Positions 12,550-13,617 of a stretch of DNA of 14,105 nt are shown here, piece after piece (position 1 is the stretch's first letter; each line of letters opens with the position of its first letter). The stretch is from assembly GCA_026770585.1 (NCBI GenBank), contig MU646607.1, forward strand, positions 368,261 to 382,365, in the 5' to 3' direction. The position numbers and the translations under genes are program-made. The notes below the pieces were generated by a model. That model saw nothing but the letters and a program-made list of their open reading frames with translations. It did no database searches and was not told the origin of the DNA. Origin of the DNA: Baffinella frigidus. Taxonomy: Eukaryota; Cryptophyceae; Cryptomonadales; Baffinellaceae.

Positions 12550-12841
12550 ACTCTAAACCCTTGGGGACGTGAGTATTCCGTGGCCATTCTCGTCAAACTT
12601 CTGCAACGTCCTCCCGTGCCTCCCGTGTTGGGACTATTCGTAAGTTGACATGCTGGGCCCACGGTACAAATCCGTCAACTTTGGCGCGGAAAGCGCCCGG
12701 GATCACCAAACTGGCGAGACCAAATAGACTTCGAAAGACCTCTGCGGACGTGAGGATTCCGTTGCCGTTTTCGTCAAACTTCTTAAAGAGCTTCTCGTAC
12801 TTGATGAATTCCCCTTCGGATAGCACCGCCCTGTACTTTCC
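129..12841 (-). CDS. Partial multi-exon gene: EF-hand plus gelsolin-domain protein (exons listed separately)
   Basis: The model joins eleven minus-strand exons of 47-102 nt, with introns of roughly 0.3-2.4 kb. What I see: every exon is open in the chosen frame, is preceded by CAG and followed by GT, and the phases match at all ten internal junctions. Protein motifs run across the junctions: a degenerate EF-hand across exons 5/6, and a gelsolin repeat across exons 7-11. Known of the families: EF-hands bind calcium, and gelsolin/villin/severin repeats bind actin in a calcium-dependent way. Inference: a cytoplasmic calcium-regulated actin-binding protein. No start codon, stop codon or promoter was identified; the last donor is phase 2, so the gene continues left of base 1, and exons upstream of 12841 are probably missing. 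Extra unrecognised exons between exons 1 and 3 are possible. The parts not assigned to EF-hand or gelsolin (exons 3 and 4) match nothing I recognise. Confidence 0.75.
420..450 (-). pseudogene. Possible extra exon or decayed exon-10/11 copy
   Basis: This 31-nt stretch lies between GATCAG|ATCGTG and GAGCAG|GTCAGT and encodes IVLVVLRMGA. It has plausible splice sites but breaks the phase of the model, so it is more likely a decayed copy than a real exon. Confidence 0.25.
675..692 (-). pseudogene. Truncated copy of exon 10 (donor end)
   Basis: Eighteen nt lie between GCTTCAG|GCGAGC and ATGGAG|GTGCGG and encode ASPHME. It shares the ATGGAG|GT end of exon 10 and has its own acceptor-like CAG. Confidence 0.45.
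921..941 (-). pseudogene. Truncated copy of exon 10 (donor end)
   Basis: It encodes QQRIAME before a GTGCTT donor, compared with QQRRGME in exon 10. The sequence on its 5' side is GTGCAG followed by telomere-like repeats. Confidence 0.55.
1125..1175 (-). CDS. Exon 10 of the model: gelsolin repeat helix
   Basis: This 51-nt phase-0 exon (17 codons) lies between CTAAACCAG|GCGGGC and ATGGAG|GTAGCG. It encodes AGKEGMERLVQQRRGME. This occupies the place of the long helix in gelsolin repeats (family pattern EKxKAxExAxxIR). Two truncated copies of its donor end lie at 921-941 and 675-692. Confidence 0.8.
1176..1720. repeat. G-rich telomere-like repeat (includes exon 9)
   Basis: TTTAGGG units are nearly perfect at 1236-1290 and degenerate elsewhere. 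It directly abuts the exon 10 acceptor, and resumes after exon 9. Confidence 0.85.
1545..1599 (-). CDS. Exon 9 of the model: gelsolin repeat, LFLWIGK strand
   Basis: This 55-nt exon lies between CTAATGCAG|GTACTA and GCAGAG|GTGAAC. After completing the Gly codon from exon 8 it encodes YYSLFLWIGKFAGDHEAE. The (I/L)(F/Y)xWxGK segment following GDVFLLD is the next conserved strand of gelsolin repeats. Known members read, for example, LFVWxGKxA at this point. No duplicate of this exon was found. Confidence 0.88.
1797..1885. repeat. Three tandem 29-30-bp units
   Basis: CGTCAACTTTCGCCATTGTTGC is repeated at 1797 and 1826, with a variant (CGTCAACTTTCCCGTTGTTGC) at 1856. Each unit contains GTCAAC, the motif found in the short foldbacks. 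Confidence 0.8.
1929..2062. mobile_element. GAGC-type foldback (MITE-like)
   Basis: The ends GAGCGGTTTGGCATCTGTTGG and CCAACAGATGCAAAAACCACTC are inverted repeats with a few mismatches, flanked by TA on the left and TG on the right. It contains the core motif TTTGTACCAG at 1988-1998. There is no coding capacity. Confidence 0.7.
2087..2247. mobile_element. CACACAGCGG foldback, copy 1
   Basis: Terminal CACACAGCGGGCTACGAAGG pairs with GTCCGCTGTG at the other end. Internal sequence (TTATCCGTAGGAACCCC, GGTTGCCTACCGTAGGGTC) is shared with the copies at 6086 and 12150. No clear target duplication is visible. Confidence 0.78.
2261..2292 (-). pseudogene. Partial copy of exon 8 (gelsolin core)
   Basis: It encodes VNSGDVFLLD before a GACGG|GTTTGC donor, and similarity to exon 8 continues about 10 nt into the intron (GCACCCC). 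Its 5' part is missing. A CACACAGCGG foldback begins about 15 nt after the donor. Confidence 0.75.
2332..2414 (-). CDS. Exon 8 of the model: gelsolin repeat, GDVFLLD core
   Basis: This 83-nt exon lies between TAACACAG|GGAACA and GACGG|GTGTGC. It encodes GTVNKVRETVVACSYK followed by SINSGDVFLLD plus two bases of a Gly codon. S-x-NSGDVFLLD is a hallmark of gelsolin/villin repeats. The phase-2 end is completed by the single leading G of exon 9, which supports both boundaries. A 32-nt copy of its 3' end plus donor lies at 2261-2292. Confidence 0.88.
2418..2760. repeat. G-rich telomere-like repeat with GTTTGTGGG and GTTTCGG variants
   Basis: It abuts the exon 8 acceptor. A decayed exon-7 end sits inside at 2647-2676. 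Confidence 0.8.
2647..2676 (-). pseudogene. Degenerate copy of exon 7 (3' end)
   Basis: The minus strand CGGGCCCGTCTCCTGATC, continuing to TCCAAG, matches the 3' end of exon 7, but the donor GT is replaced by AT. Confidence 0.5.
2759..2805 (-). pseudogene. Partial copy of exon 7
   Basis: It encodes VLRQAKDRLRLPPPISR-like residues and keeps the donor AAG|GTACCTCTC seen in exon 7, including intron bases. Central codons are deleted and the acceptor side has been replaced by C-rich telomere-like repeats. Confidence 0.65.
2806..2993. repeat. C-rich blocks CTCGACC and CTCCACC
   Basis: Homogeneous CTCGACC 7-mers (2826-2865) give way to CTCCACC 7-mers (about 2911-2975), showing local homogenisation of variants. 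Confidence 0.82.
2994..3058 (-). pseudogene. Partial copy of exon 7
   Basis: It encodes ALRQAKERQRIAARAF before a frame change, and ends in ACAAG|GTTTGG. The first 7 codons and the acceptor are missing. Confidence 0.68.
3202..3291 (-). CDS. Exon 7 of the model: basic helix leading into the gelsolin repeat
   Basis: This 90-nt phase-0 exon (30 codons) lies between CGCGCAG|ATTTCG and TATAAG|GTACCT. It encodes ISWAEYKVVRQAKERQ, then RIAARARARLLLYK. The end (RLLLYK, continuing with GTVNKV in exon 8) matches the first strand of a gelsolin repeat, where family members read RLLHVKG. ISWAEYK resembles the second half of an EF-hand loop. It is the only acceptor here followed by A rather than G. Four partial copies lie at 2647-2676, 2759-2805, 2994-3058 and 3561-3612. 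Confidence 0.72.
3294..3400. repeat. Tandem 27-bp units ending in a 28-bp perfect palindrome
   Basis: GCGCGAAACGTTGACTTG and TTTAGTACT repeat at 3294 and 3321, with a third variant from 3355. The third runs into a perfect palindrome at 3363-3390 centred on TTTAGTACTAAA. Placed immediately upstream of exon 7 in gene sense. Confidence 0.8.
3450..3660. repeat. G-rich TTTGGGG/TTCAGGG block
   Basis: It surrounds the exon-7 copy at 3561-3612 and abuts its acceptor. Confidence 0.82.
3561..3612 (-). pseudogene. Partial copy of exon 7 (acceptor end)
   Basis: It starts at CTAAACTCAG|ATTTCA and encodes ISYAEFKVPWQAKELQRIP. It then runs straight into CCCTAACCC-type repeat, so its 3' half has been replaced by telomere-like sequence. 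Confidence 0.7.
3668..3752. repeat. CAACTT/AAGTTG tandem repeat of about 22 bp
   Basis: Three to four units of CTCGCAACTTAGGAAAGTTG type occur here, each containing a short inverted pair. Related units occur at 10937-10970. Confidence 0.7.
3780..4115. repeat. C-rich AAACCCC block with regular CTCTAAACCCC spacing
   Basis: Roughly ten higher-order units of 21-28 bp, each ending in (C/A)(T/C)CTAAACC, suggest a second-level tandem expansion. It contains no gene. Confidence 0.82.
4137..4338. mobile_element. GAGC-type foldback with TA on both sides
   Basis: GAGCGTTTGCGGTAATTG at the left is matched by its inverse at the right; the inverted arms extend about 55 bp with few mismatches. TA flanks both ends. 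It shares termini and arms with the 13307-13491 element. The loop holds CTGGTACAAAT and a run of 12 G. TA flanking is what is expected of Tc1/mariner-type MITEs. Confidence 0.85.
4400..4530. mobile_element. CACGGTGGACTAC foldback
   Basis: CACGGTGGACTAC at the left and GTAGTCCACCGTG at the right are perfect 13-bp inverted repeats, with weaker pairing beyond; 131 bp in all. A plus-strand open frame runs through it, but its content (MDYEPFIKRQTY...) has no recognisable domain and the frame begins inside the terminal repeat. Confidence 0.65.
4629..4725 (-). mobile_element. CTATTC / GTTGAC foldback, copy 1
   Basis: This 97-bp element has ends CTATTC/GAATAG and an inner stem AAAGTTGAC/GTCAACTTT. 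Copies of 94-95 bp lie at 6594-6688 and 12634-12727. It begins 22 nt after the exon 6 donor. Confidence 0.75.
4748..4801 (-). CDS. Exon 6 of the model: second half of a degenerate EF-hand
   Basis: This 54-nt phase-0 exon (18 codons) lies between CTGCGCAG|GTTTCC and GCCAAG|GTCGTG. It encodes VSEAGFFRIMRYEFRNAK. The VSEAGFFRIM part completes the EF-hand begun in exon 5. A foldback of about 97 bp (4629-4725) begins 22 nt downstream of the donor. A near-identical 5' copy with its own TAG acceptor lies at 5182-5223. Confidence 0.75.
4830..5027. repeat. 14-bp repeat GGGTTCAGGGTGCA
   Basis: Seven or more perfect alternations of the two 7-mers occur at 4850-4930, then GTGCAGG-type units. This is the clearest local repeat dialect in the window. 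Confidence 0.85.
5028..5187. mobile_element. Long-armed foldback cutting an exon-6 copy
   Basis: The arms of about 65 bp are almost perfect inverted repeats (TTATCTCAGAAAACGAGTT and on to TTGACTTAAG-type sequence), around a loop of about 25 bp. An ATTC sequence occurs at both outer edges. Its right edge truncates the exon-6 copy at 5182-5223. Confidence 0.82.
5182..5223 (-). pseudogene. Partial copy of exon 6
   Basis: It encodes VSEAAFFRIMRYEF after a TTCGTAG|GTTTCC acceptor. It differs from exon 6 at one residue in 14. The copy is cut off where the foldback at 5028-5187 begins. Confidence 0.75.
5269..5621. mobile_element. Nested GAGC-type foldback
   Basis: The outer ends TAGAGCGATT and AATCGCTCTA pair. 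The arm then continues as GAGTATTCATAATGAATACG (about 5461-5480) against 5580-5605. A separate foldback (about 5277-5449; GCTGGTTTGACGGTTTGCTC and inverse) sits inside the left arm. This looks like one foldback inserted into another. The inner one carries ATTTGTACCAG at 5334-5344. Confidence 0.8.
5797..5860. repeat. Four 17-bp tandem units TACGACCCCCTTAATTA
   Basis: Two perfect units are followed by two variants. The surrounding 5622-5888 contains no exon or foldback that I can recognise. Confidence 0.75.
5889..5931 (-). pseudogene. Partial copy of exon 5, conservative changes only
   Basis: It encodes EIDEVLEPFRESGQ before GTTGTG; exon 5 has EIDQILEPFRDSGQ before GTTACG. The differences (Q/E, I/V, D/E) are conservative. 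The first half of the exon, including the acceptor, is missing. It could be a recent copy or part of an alternative exon. Confidence 0.68.
6086..6244. mobile_element. CACACAGCGG foldback, copy 2
   Basis: It has the same ends and interior as copies 1 and 3, with the palindrome GGCCCATTTTGGGCC near the left end. Its right end lies about 18 nt from the donor of exon 5. Confidence 0.82.
6262..6342 (-). CDS. Exon 5 of the model: first half of a degenerate EF-hand
   Basis: This 81-nt phase-0 exon (27 codons) lies between AGACGCAG|GAAGCG and GGACAG|GTTACG. It encodes EAFGRLMLPTF, then DEEIDQILEPF, then RDSGQ. Joined to exon 6 it reads EIDQILEPFRDSGQ-VSEAGFF, which follows the pattern of an EF-hand (compare EIDxLI ... 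DGxVxxxEF in calmodulin-like proteins) with a shortened loop that lacks most calcium ligands. A copy of the 3' half lies at 5889-5931. A CACACAGCGG foldback starts about 18 nt after the donor. Confidence 0.75.
6594..6688 (+). mobile_element. CTATTC / GTTGAC foldback, copy 2
   Basis: It shares AAGTTGACATGCTG, GGTACA and GTCAACTTTGG with the other copies. The left terminus is degenerate (CGATTC). A 9-bp hairpin (GTCTGCCAC/GTGGCAGAC) abuts it at 6570-6594. Confidence 0.7.
6887..6915 (-). pseudogene. Acceptor-end copy of exon 5
   Basis: CCTTTCAGACGCAG|GAAGCG is followed by a degenerate match to exon 5 (TGCTCCCGACG). Two shorter copies of just CAGACGCAG and a few exon bases occur near 6725-6740 and 6987-7005. 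Confidence 0.5.
6920..7135. repeat. Telomere-like G-rich block with exon-3 and exon-5 fragments
   Basis: TTTAGGG, TTTGGGG and GTTTGGT units occur, followed at 7140-7206 by GA and GAA microsatellites. Confidence 0.75.
6932..6977 (+). pseudogene. Inverted partial copy of exon 3
   Basis: On the plus strand this stretch encodes VKLPESGDFK. It is an almost perfect inverted repeat of 8456-8501, including the flanking GGTTTAGGGGATTAGGTG. It is the only exon copy found on the plus strand. Confidence 0.65.
7214..7291 (-). pseudogene. Nearly complete copy of exon 4
   Basis: It encodes LEFDDRVSAVWEEED, then TLKQGFVTLFQ, with donor TTCCAG|GTCCGT. The first codons and the CAG acceptor are replaced by CCCTAAC-type repeats (on the minus strand, TGTAGGGAG), so it probably cannot be spliced in. 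Confidence 0.72.
7292..7500. repeat. C-rich CCCTA 5-mers switching to a G-rich block
   Basis: CCCTA pentamers (7320-7406) are unlike the 7-mers elsewhere. The polarity flips near 7412 at GACTGAGTAGGG. Confidence 0.8.
7511..7594 (-). CDS. Exon 4 of the model, unrecognised acidic helical segment
   Basis: This 84-nt phase-0 exon (28 codons) lies between AATGCAG|GCGGCT and TTCCAG|GTCCGT. It encodes AALEFDDRVSAVWEEED followed by TLKQGFVTLFQ. No family is recognised; the acidic stretch and the following helix could belong to an EF-hand-rich region continuing into exon 5. It is the only full-length copy of three direct local copies (7214-7291, 7511-7594, 7683-7735). Confidence 0.65.
7683..7735 (-). 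pseudogene. Copy of exon 4 with intact acceptor, lost donor end
   Basis: After AAGCAG|GCAGCT it encodes AALELDDRGSAVWEEEDT, then diverges to a stop. The TLKQGFVTLFQ end and the donor are absent. Confidence 0.7.
7736..8246. repeat. G-rich telomere-like block
   Basis: Near-perfect TTTAGGG occurs at about 7975-8060. It includes a second copy (7923-7954) of GTTTGTTGTTGAGGGTGCAG, first seen at 7620-7640. No gene is seen. Confidence 0.8.
8247..8345 (-). pseudogene. Degenerate exon 3 donor-end copies with TTTGACCAT repeat
   Basis: Two weak matches to the exon-3 end (minus-strand CATCCACTCGAAAAA and CATCCACCTCAAACAAGC) flank a run of the TTTGACCAT tandem repeat. No usable frame remains. Confidence 0.45.
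8270..8322. repeat. TTTGACCAT tandem repeat (first block)
   Basis: Units of TTTGACCATGAA type with period 12. Further blocks at 8596-8642 and 8866-8930 each follow the donor end of an exon-3 copy, so the repeat travelled with the exon during duplication. Confidence 0.7.
8427..8490 (-). pseudogene. Copy of exon 3 with a GC donor
   Basis: It encodes VKLPESGDFKKVQAGIHLEQ and ends GAGCAG|GCAAAC, so the donor would be GC. The first codons and the acceptor are lost. Confidence 0.65.
8646..8683 (-). pseudogene. Short exon 3 copy
   Basis: It keeps AAATCCACCTCGAACAG|GTCATGG, the donor end of exon 3, followed by the TTTGACCAT repeat. A deletion shifts the frame upstream of the match. Confidence 0.5.
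8727..8790 (-). pseudogene. Copy of exon 3, donor lost
   Basis: It encodes FPESGDFKDVETGIHLEQ, but the bases after GAGCAG are CC rather than GT, so the donor is broken. Confidence 0.62.
8866..8930. repeat. TTTGACCAT tandem repeat next to exon 3
   Basis: Four near-identical TTTGACCATTC units plus variants lie directly downstream of the exon 3 donor in gene sense. Confidence 0.75.
8932..9015 (-). CDS. Exon 3 of the model, unrecognised domain
   Basis: This 84-nt phase-0 exon (28 codons) lies between AAACAG|GCGTGG and GAACAG|GTCAAA. It encodes AWFVTGVAVNLPESADF followed by KDVEATIHLEQ. I do not recognise the family. The boundaries are supported by seven or more local copies whose similarity begins at the CAG acceptor or ends at the GARCAG donor. 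This is the only copy that is complete at both ends. Immediately downstream of the donor lies a 12-bp tandem repeat built on TTTGACCAT (as read on the + strand). Confidence 0.62.
9047..9150. repeat. ACAGTTGTA 9-mer microsatellite
   Basis: About ten copies of a 9-bp unit occur, with interruptions (CACTTGCAC, CACCTGTACAGTTAG). It produces open frames on both strands that are not genes. Confidence 0.8.
9220..9276 (-). pseudogene. Copy of exon 3, acceptor lost
   Basis: It encodes AWFVTGVAVNLLESGDFEE. The acceptor CAG is changed to CCG and the donor end is absent. Confidence 0.65.
9407..9456 (-). pseudogene. Copy of exon 3, acceptor end
   Basis: After CCGCAG|GTGTGG it encodes VWLVTGVGVNPPESGD, then leaves the alignment. 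Confidence 0.62.
9563..9606 (-). pseudogene. Copy of exon 3, acceptor end
   Basis: After CCCGCAG|GATTGG the aligned frame reads LVTGNLPESGVFEE, with a short internal deletion. A run of about 14 G follows on the plus strand. Confidence 0.6.
9678..9704 (-). pseudogene. Donor-end copy of exon 2
   Basis: It encodes LERDRHRGK before GTTCAG, compared with LERDHQGGK before GTCGTA in exon 2. Confidence 0.6.
9836..10094 (-). pseudogene. Copy of exon 2 split by a foldback element
   Basis: The 5' part (10094-10042) encodes DSEVTFDWMIAILEH. The 3' part (9853-9836) continues as a CCACCACCG...AAAG|GTCCTG donor end. Between them is the 9856-10039 foldback flanked by TA. Joining across a single TA restores alignment to exon 2, apart from a 2-nt length change. 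An in-frame TGA near the 5' end shows this copy is decayed. Confidence 0.72.
9854..10041. mobile_element. GAGC-type foldback inserted in an exon-2 copy
   Basis: The ends GAGCTATTCCGGTAGGACTT and its inverse are flanked by TA. The arms extend about 50 bp through CGCGTTTTCGATTTCGAGA. The core has ATTTGTACCAT followed by GTGTGTTTTAAAACGTTTTA, related to the cores of the 5269 and 13305 elements. The element interrupts an exon-2 copy. Confidence 0.87.
10097..10259. other. Pyrimidine-rich tract, no feature recognised
   Basis: The plus strand is dominated by C and T, including CCCCC and T runs. It is intron sequence downstream of exon 2 (purine-rich in gene sense). Confidence 0.6.
10260..10340 (-). 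CDS. Exon 2 of the model: helix of an EF-hand-like region
   Basis: This 81-nt phase-0 exon (27 codons) lies between CGACGCAG|GCGGAG and GGAAAG|GTCGTA. It encodes AEHRGEESG, then MTFDSMVELLE, then RDHQGGK. The middle resembles an EF-hand entering helix, as in proteins reading LTFDEVxELL. It is the best of four local copies because it is the only one with acceptor, frame and donor all intact. Whether it follows exon 1 directly is not certain. Confidence 0.65.
10385..10462. repeat. Imperfect tandem repeat CGGTGGAGCCATT...GAATTCAGTC
   Basis: Two units of about 32 bp and a partial third replace the donor half of the exon-2 copy at 10460-10519. A hairpin CAAGTCAA/TTGACTTG lies just before it at about 10355-10377. 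Confidence 0.65.
10460..10519 (-). pseudogene. Copy of exon 2, acceptor end
   Basis: After TACGTCAG|GTCGAG it encodes VEHMGEDSDMTFDASIELLD, then a TGA stop. The donor half is replaced by a tandem repeat (10385-10462). Confidence 0.68.
10525..10776. repeat. GGGGATT, then GGGTTGA, then GGGTTCAGGCTT blocks
   Basis: Three consecutive homogenised variants of the telomere-like 7-mer occur. The strand then flips at 10740 (CCCTAAACC). Confidence 0.82.
10777..10925. mobile_element. TTTCGGAACATA foldback, copy 1
   Basis: This 149-bp element has terminal CATTTCATCTCGGAACATAC paired with an inverse containing GACTTGTCCCGAAATT. The other copy is at 13869-14015. Confidence 0.75.
10987..11040 (-). other. 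Weak exon candidate
   Basis: After CCCAAACCAG|GCTGGC it is open as AGDVLPLPETHSGTYGK, and a GC donor (AAAG|GCACGC) would give 51 nt in phase 0. No similarity to any recognised domain; support is only the splice-like context. Confidence 0.25.
11041..11632. repeat. Longest TTTAGGG-like block
   Basis: Nearly 600 bp of TTTAGGG with single-base variants, interrupted only by the 11420-11466 segment that may be an exon. It is the closest to canonical plant-type telomere repeat in the window. Confidence 0.87.
11423..11466 (-). other. Weak exon candidate
   Basis: After CTAAACCCAG|GTGACT it encodes VTIDGRRAWLDAN, ending at AACAA|GTTGAC. The acceptor context is the same as at confirmed exons, but the phase does not fit the model and there is no duplicate. 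It is also the only non-repeat segment within a 600-bp repeat block. Confidence 0.3.
11647..11731. repeat. Small foldback
   Basis: TACTCAGGCAGAGCTC...GGAATTGG pairs with CCAATTCCTAGATCTGCCCGAGTA. A third version, CTCGGACAGAGCTAGAATTC, follows the neighbouring element. Confidence 0.6.
11735..11848. mobile_element. Foldback with perfect 21-bp ends and C/G runs
   Basis: TTGGGCACGTCGATATTTCGC is repeated perfectly in inverse at 11828-11848. The interior pairs a C run with G runs. It sits between arms of another foldback (11647-11731) and a third arm-like sequence at 11851-11875. Confidence 0.78.
11921..12046. mobile_element. Foldback with CAAGATTGCG ends
   Basis: CAAGATTGCGACTTCTTGAT and GGACC pair with GGTCCATCTAGAAGTTCGCA and CAATCTTG. 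The loop contains ATTTGTACTG, a variant of the core motif seen in GAGC-type elements. Confidence 0.7.
12150..12308. mobile_element. CACACAGCGG foldback, copy 3
   Basis: It shares the palindrome and interior with copy 2 at high identity by eye. The right end is CCCGCTGTGTTG. The 50 bp to the right contain a GTGTAC that could be a donor, but no convincing exon. Confidence 0.8.
12365..12563. repeat. C-rich CAACCCT/CTACCCT block
   Basis: CAACCCT 7-mers dominate, with CTACCCT pairs. It directly replaces the 3' end of the exon-1 copy at 12564-12600. Confidence 0.85.
12564..12600 (-). pseudogene. Copy of exon 1, EF-hand loop end
   Basis: It encodes KFDENGHGILTS, matching the EF-hand loop of exon 1, then enters telomere-like repeat without a donor. 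It begins just after GTTGCAG. Confidence 0.7.
12634..12727 (+). mobile_element. CTATTC / GTTGAC foldback, copy 3
   Basis: This 94-bp element has ends CTATTCG and CAAATAG. It lies 12 nt downstream of the exon 1 donor (minus strand) and separates exon 1 from its truncated copy at 12564-12600. Confidence 0.75.
12740..12841 (-). CDS. Exon 1 of the model: canonical EF-hand
   Basis: This 102-nt exon (34 codons) lies between TTTTGGCAG|GGAAAG and GCAGAG|GTCTTT. It encodes GKYRAVLSEGEF, then helix KYEKLFKKF, then the calcium loop DENGNGILTSAE. Loop positions 1 (D), 3 (N), 5 (N), 6 (G) and 12 (E) are the expected ligands or glycine, so calcium binding is likely. The same frame stays open from 12593 to 12874, but the part past the donor encodes a 94-bp foldback element and is unlikely to be protein. 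At least four degenerate copies of this exon lie nearby. Confidence 0.82.
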
Positions 12842-12926
12842 CTGCCAAAAGTCATTTTCAAACGTTATTTTCAAAAGTCGTTTTCAAAAAGCGTTTTCAA
12901 CACCGCCAAAAGTCGTTTTCAACACC

Positions 12927-12970
12927 GAAAGTTGACAGGTTTTTCCCAGCGTCGTCAACTTTTGGAATCT
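12927..12970. repeat. Short GTTGAC hairpin, copy A
   Basis: GAAAGTTGACAG and its inverse GTCAACTTTTGG bracket a short loop, followed by GAATCTACC. A direct copy lies at 13244-13291. Both are a few nt downstream of GT donors of exon-1 copies on the minus strand. Confidence 0.65.
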
Positions 12971-12974
12971 ACCA

Positions 12975-13013
12975 CGTGTAGTCGGGCAGGGATCGCACCG
13001 CCTTGCTCTTGCC
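12975..13013 (-). pseudogene. Copy of exon 1, acceptor end (empty site)
   Basis: After GGCCGCAG|GGCAAG it encodes GKSKAVRSLPDYT and reaches GTAGATTCC. This stretch aligns with the split copy at 13284-13509 and lacks the foldback, so it serves as an empty site for that insertion. Confidence 0.65.
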
Positions 13014-13033
13014 CTGCGGCCATTTTAATCTTA

Positions 13034-13140
13034 GTATCCCTTAAGTGCCCATGCCCACAAATTTGAGGGCCTAGAGGTCCTAGGCAGGTCCTAGGGCCCT
13101 ACCGTAGGGCGTATGAGCCTACTGGGCACTTAATGGATAC
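13034..13140. mobile_element. Foldback with GTATCC ends
   Basis: GTATCCCTTAAGTGCCCA pairs with TGGGCACTTAATGGATAC; total 107 bp. The interior contains repeated GGTCCTAGG. Confidence 0.7.
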
Positions 13141-13243
13141 GTTGTATATTTGGTGATATACGGACCATATACGAACCTGGCATGCCGTTGGACTCGGGAC
13201 TAGTTGCCGAGGATAGGCCACTGCCAACCCTGATTCTACCCAC

Positions 13244-13291
13244 ACTGAAAGTTGACAGATCATTCCAGAATTGTCAACTTTTGGAATCTAC
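13244..13291. repeat. Short GTTGAC hairpin, copy B
   Basis: It has the same layout as the copy at 12927-12970, with a different loop (ATCATTCCAGAATT). Confidence 0.65.
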
Positions 13292-13509
13292 CGGGCGGAG
13301 ATAGTAGAGCGTTTGCGGTAATTGTTGTCCGTTTTGGACATACGGTTTTCCCGTTTCCCGGTTTTGATTTGTACCAGAAGTGTCCATTTAAAATGTTTTA
13401 CGAACTTTAAATGGACACTTCTGGTACAAATCAAAATTGGAAAACGGGAAAACTGCAAGTTCAAAACGGACAACAATTACCGCAAACGCTCTACCGCCTT
13501 GTTCTTGCC
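13284..13509 (-). pseudogene. Copy of exon 1 split by a foldback element
   Basis: After GGCGGCAG|GGCAAG it encodes GKNKAV up to the TA at 13492. The 13307-13491 foldback follows. The sequence then resumes at the TA of 13305 with CTATCTCCGCCCG|GTAGATTCC. Joining across one TA gives GKNKAVLSP, compared with GKYRAVLSE in exon 1. Confidence 0.72.
13305..13493. mobile_element. GAGC-type foldback, second family copy, inserted in an exon-1 copy
   Basis: The element is 185 bp between TA dinucleotides, with arms matching the 4137-4338 element and a second inner hairpin (AAGTGTCCATTTAAA and inverse) next to ATTTGTACCAG. Alignment with the exon-1 copies at 12740 and 12975 shows a clean insertion with TA duplication. 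Confidence 0.88.
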
Positions 13510-13617
13510 CTGCCGCCAAAAGGCATTTTATCTCCTTTCACACACACCCCGATGCAGGTTTAGAGTTTACGGCTCAGCGTTTAGGGATTAGGGCTCATGG
13601 ATTAGGGATTAGGGTTC

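Noticed and set aside
12593-12739. Continuation of the EF-hand frame past exon 1
   Set aside because: This part is a foldback repeated at 4629 and 6594, and it follows a GT donor, so it is intron rather than coding.
13305-13493. A true introner whose ends form the intron splice sites
   Set aside because: The left TA can make GT with a flanking G, but no AG lies at the other end, so precise splicing out is not supported by the sequence.
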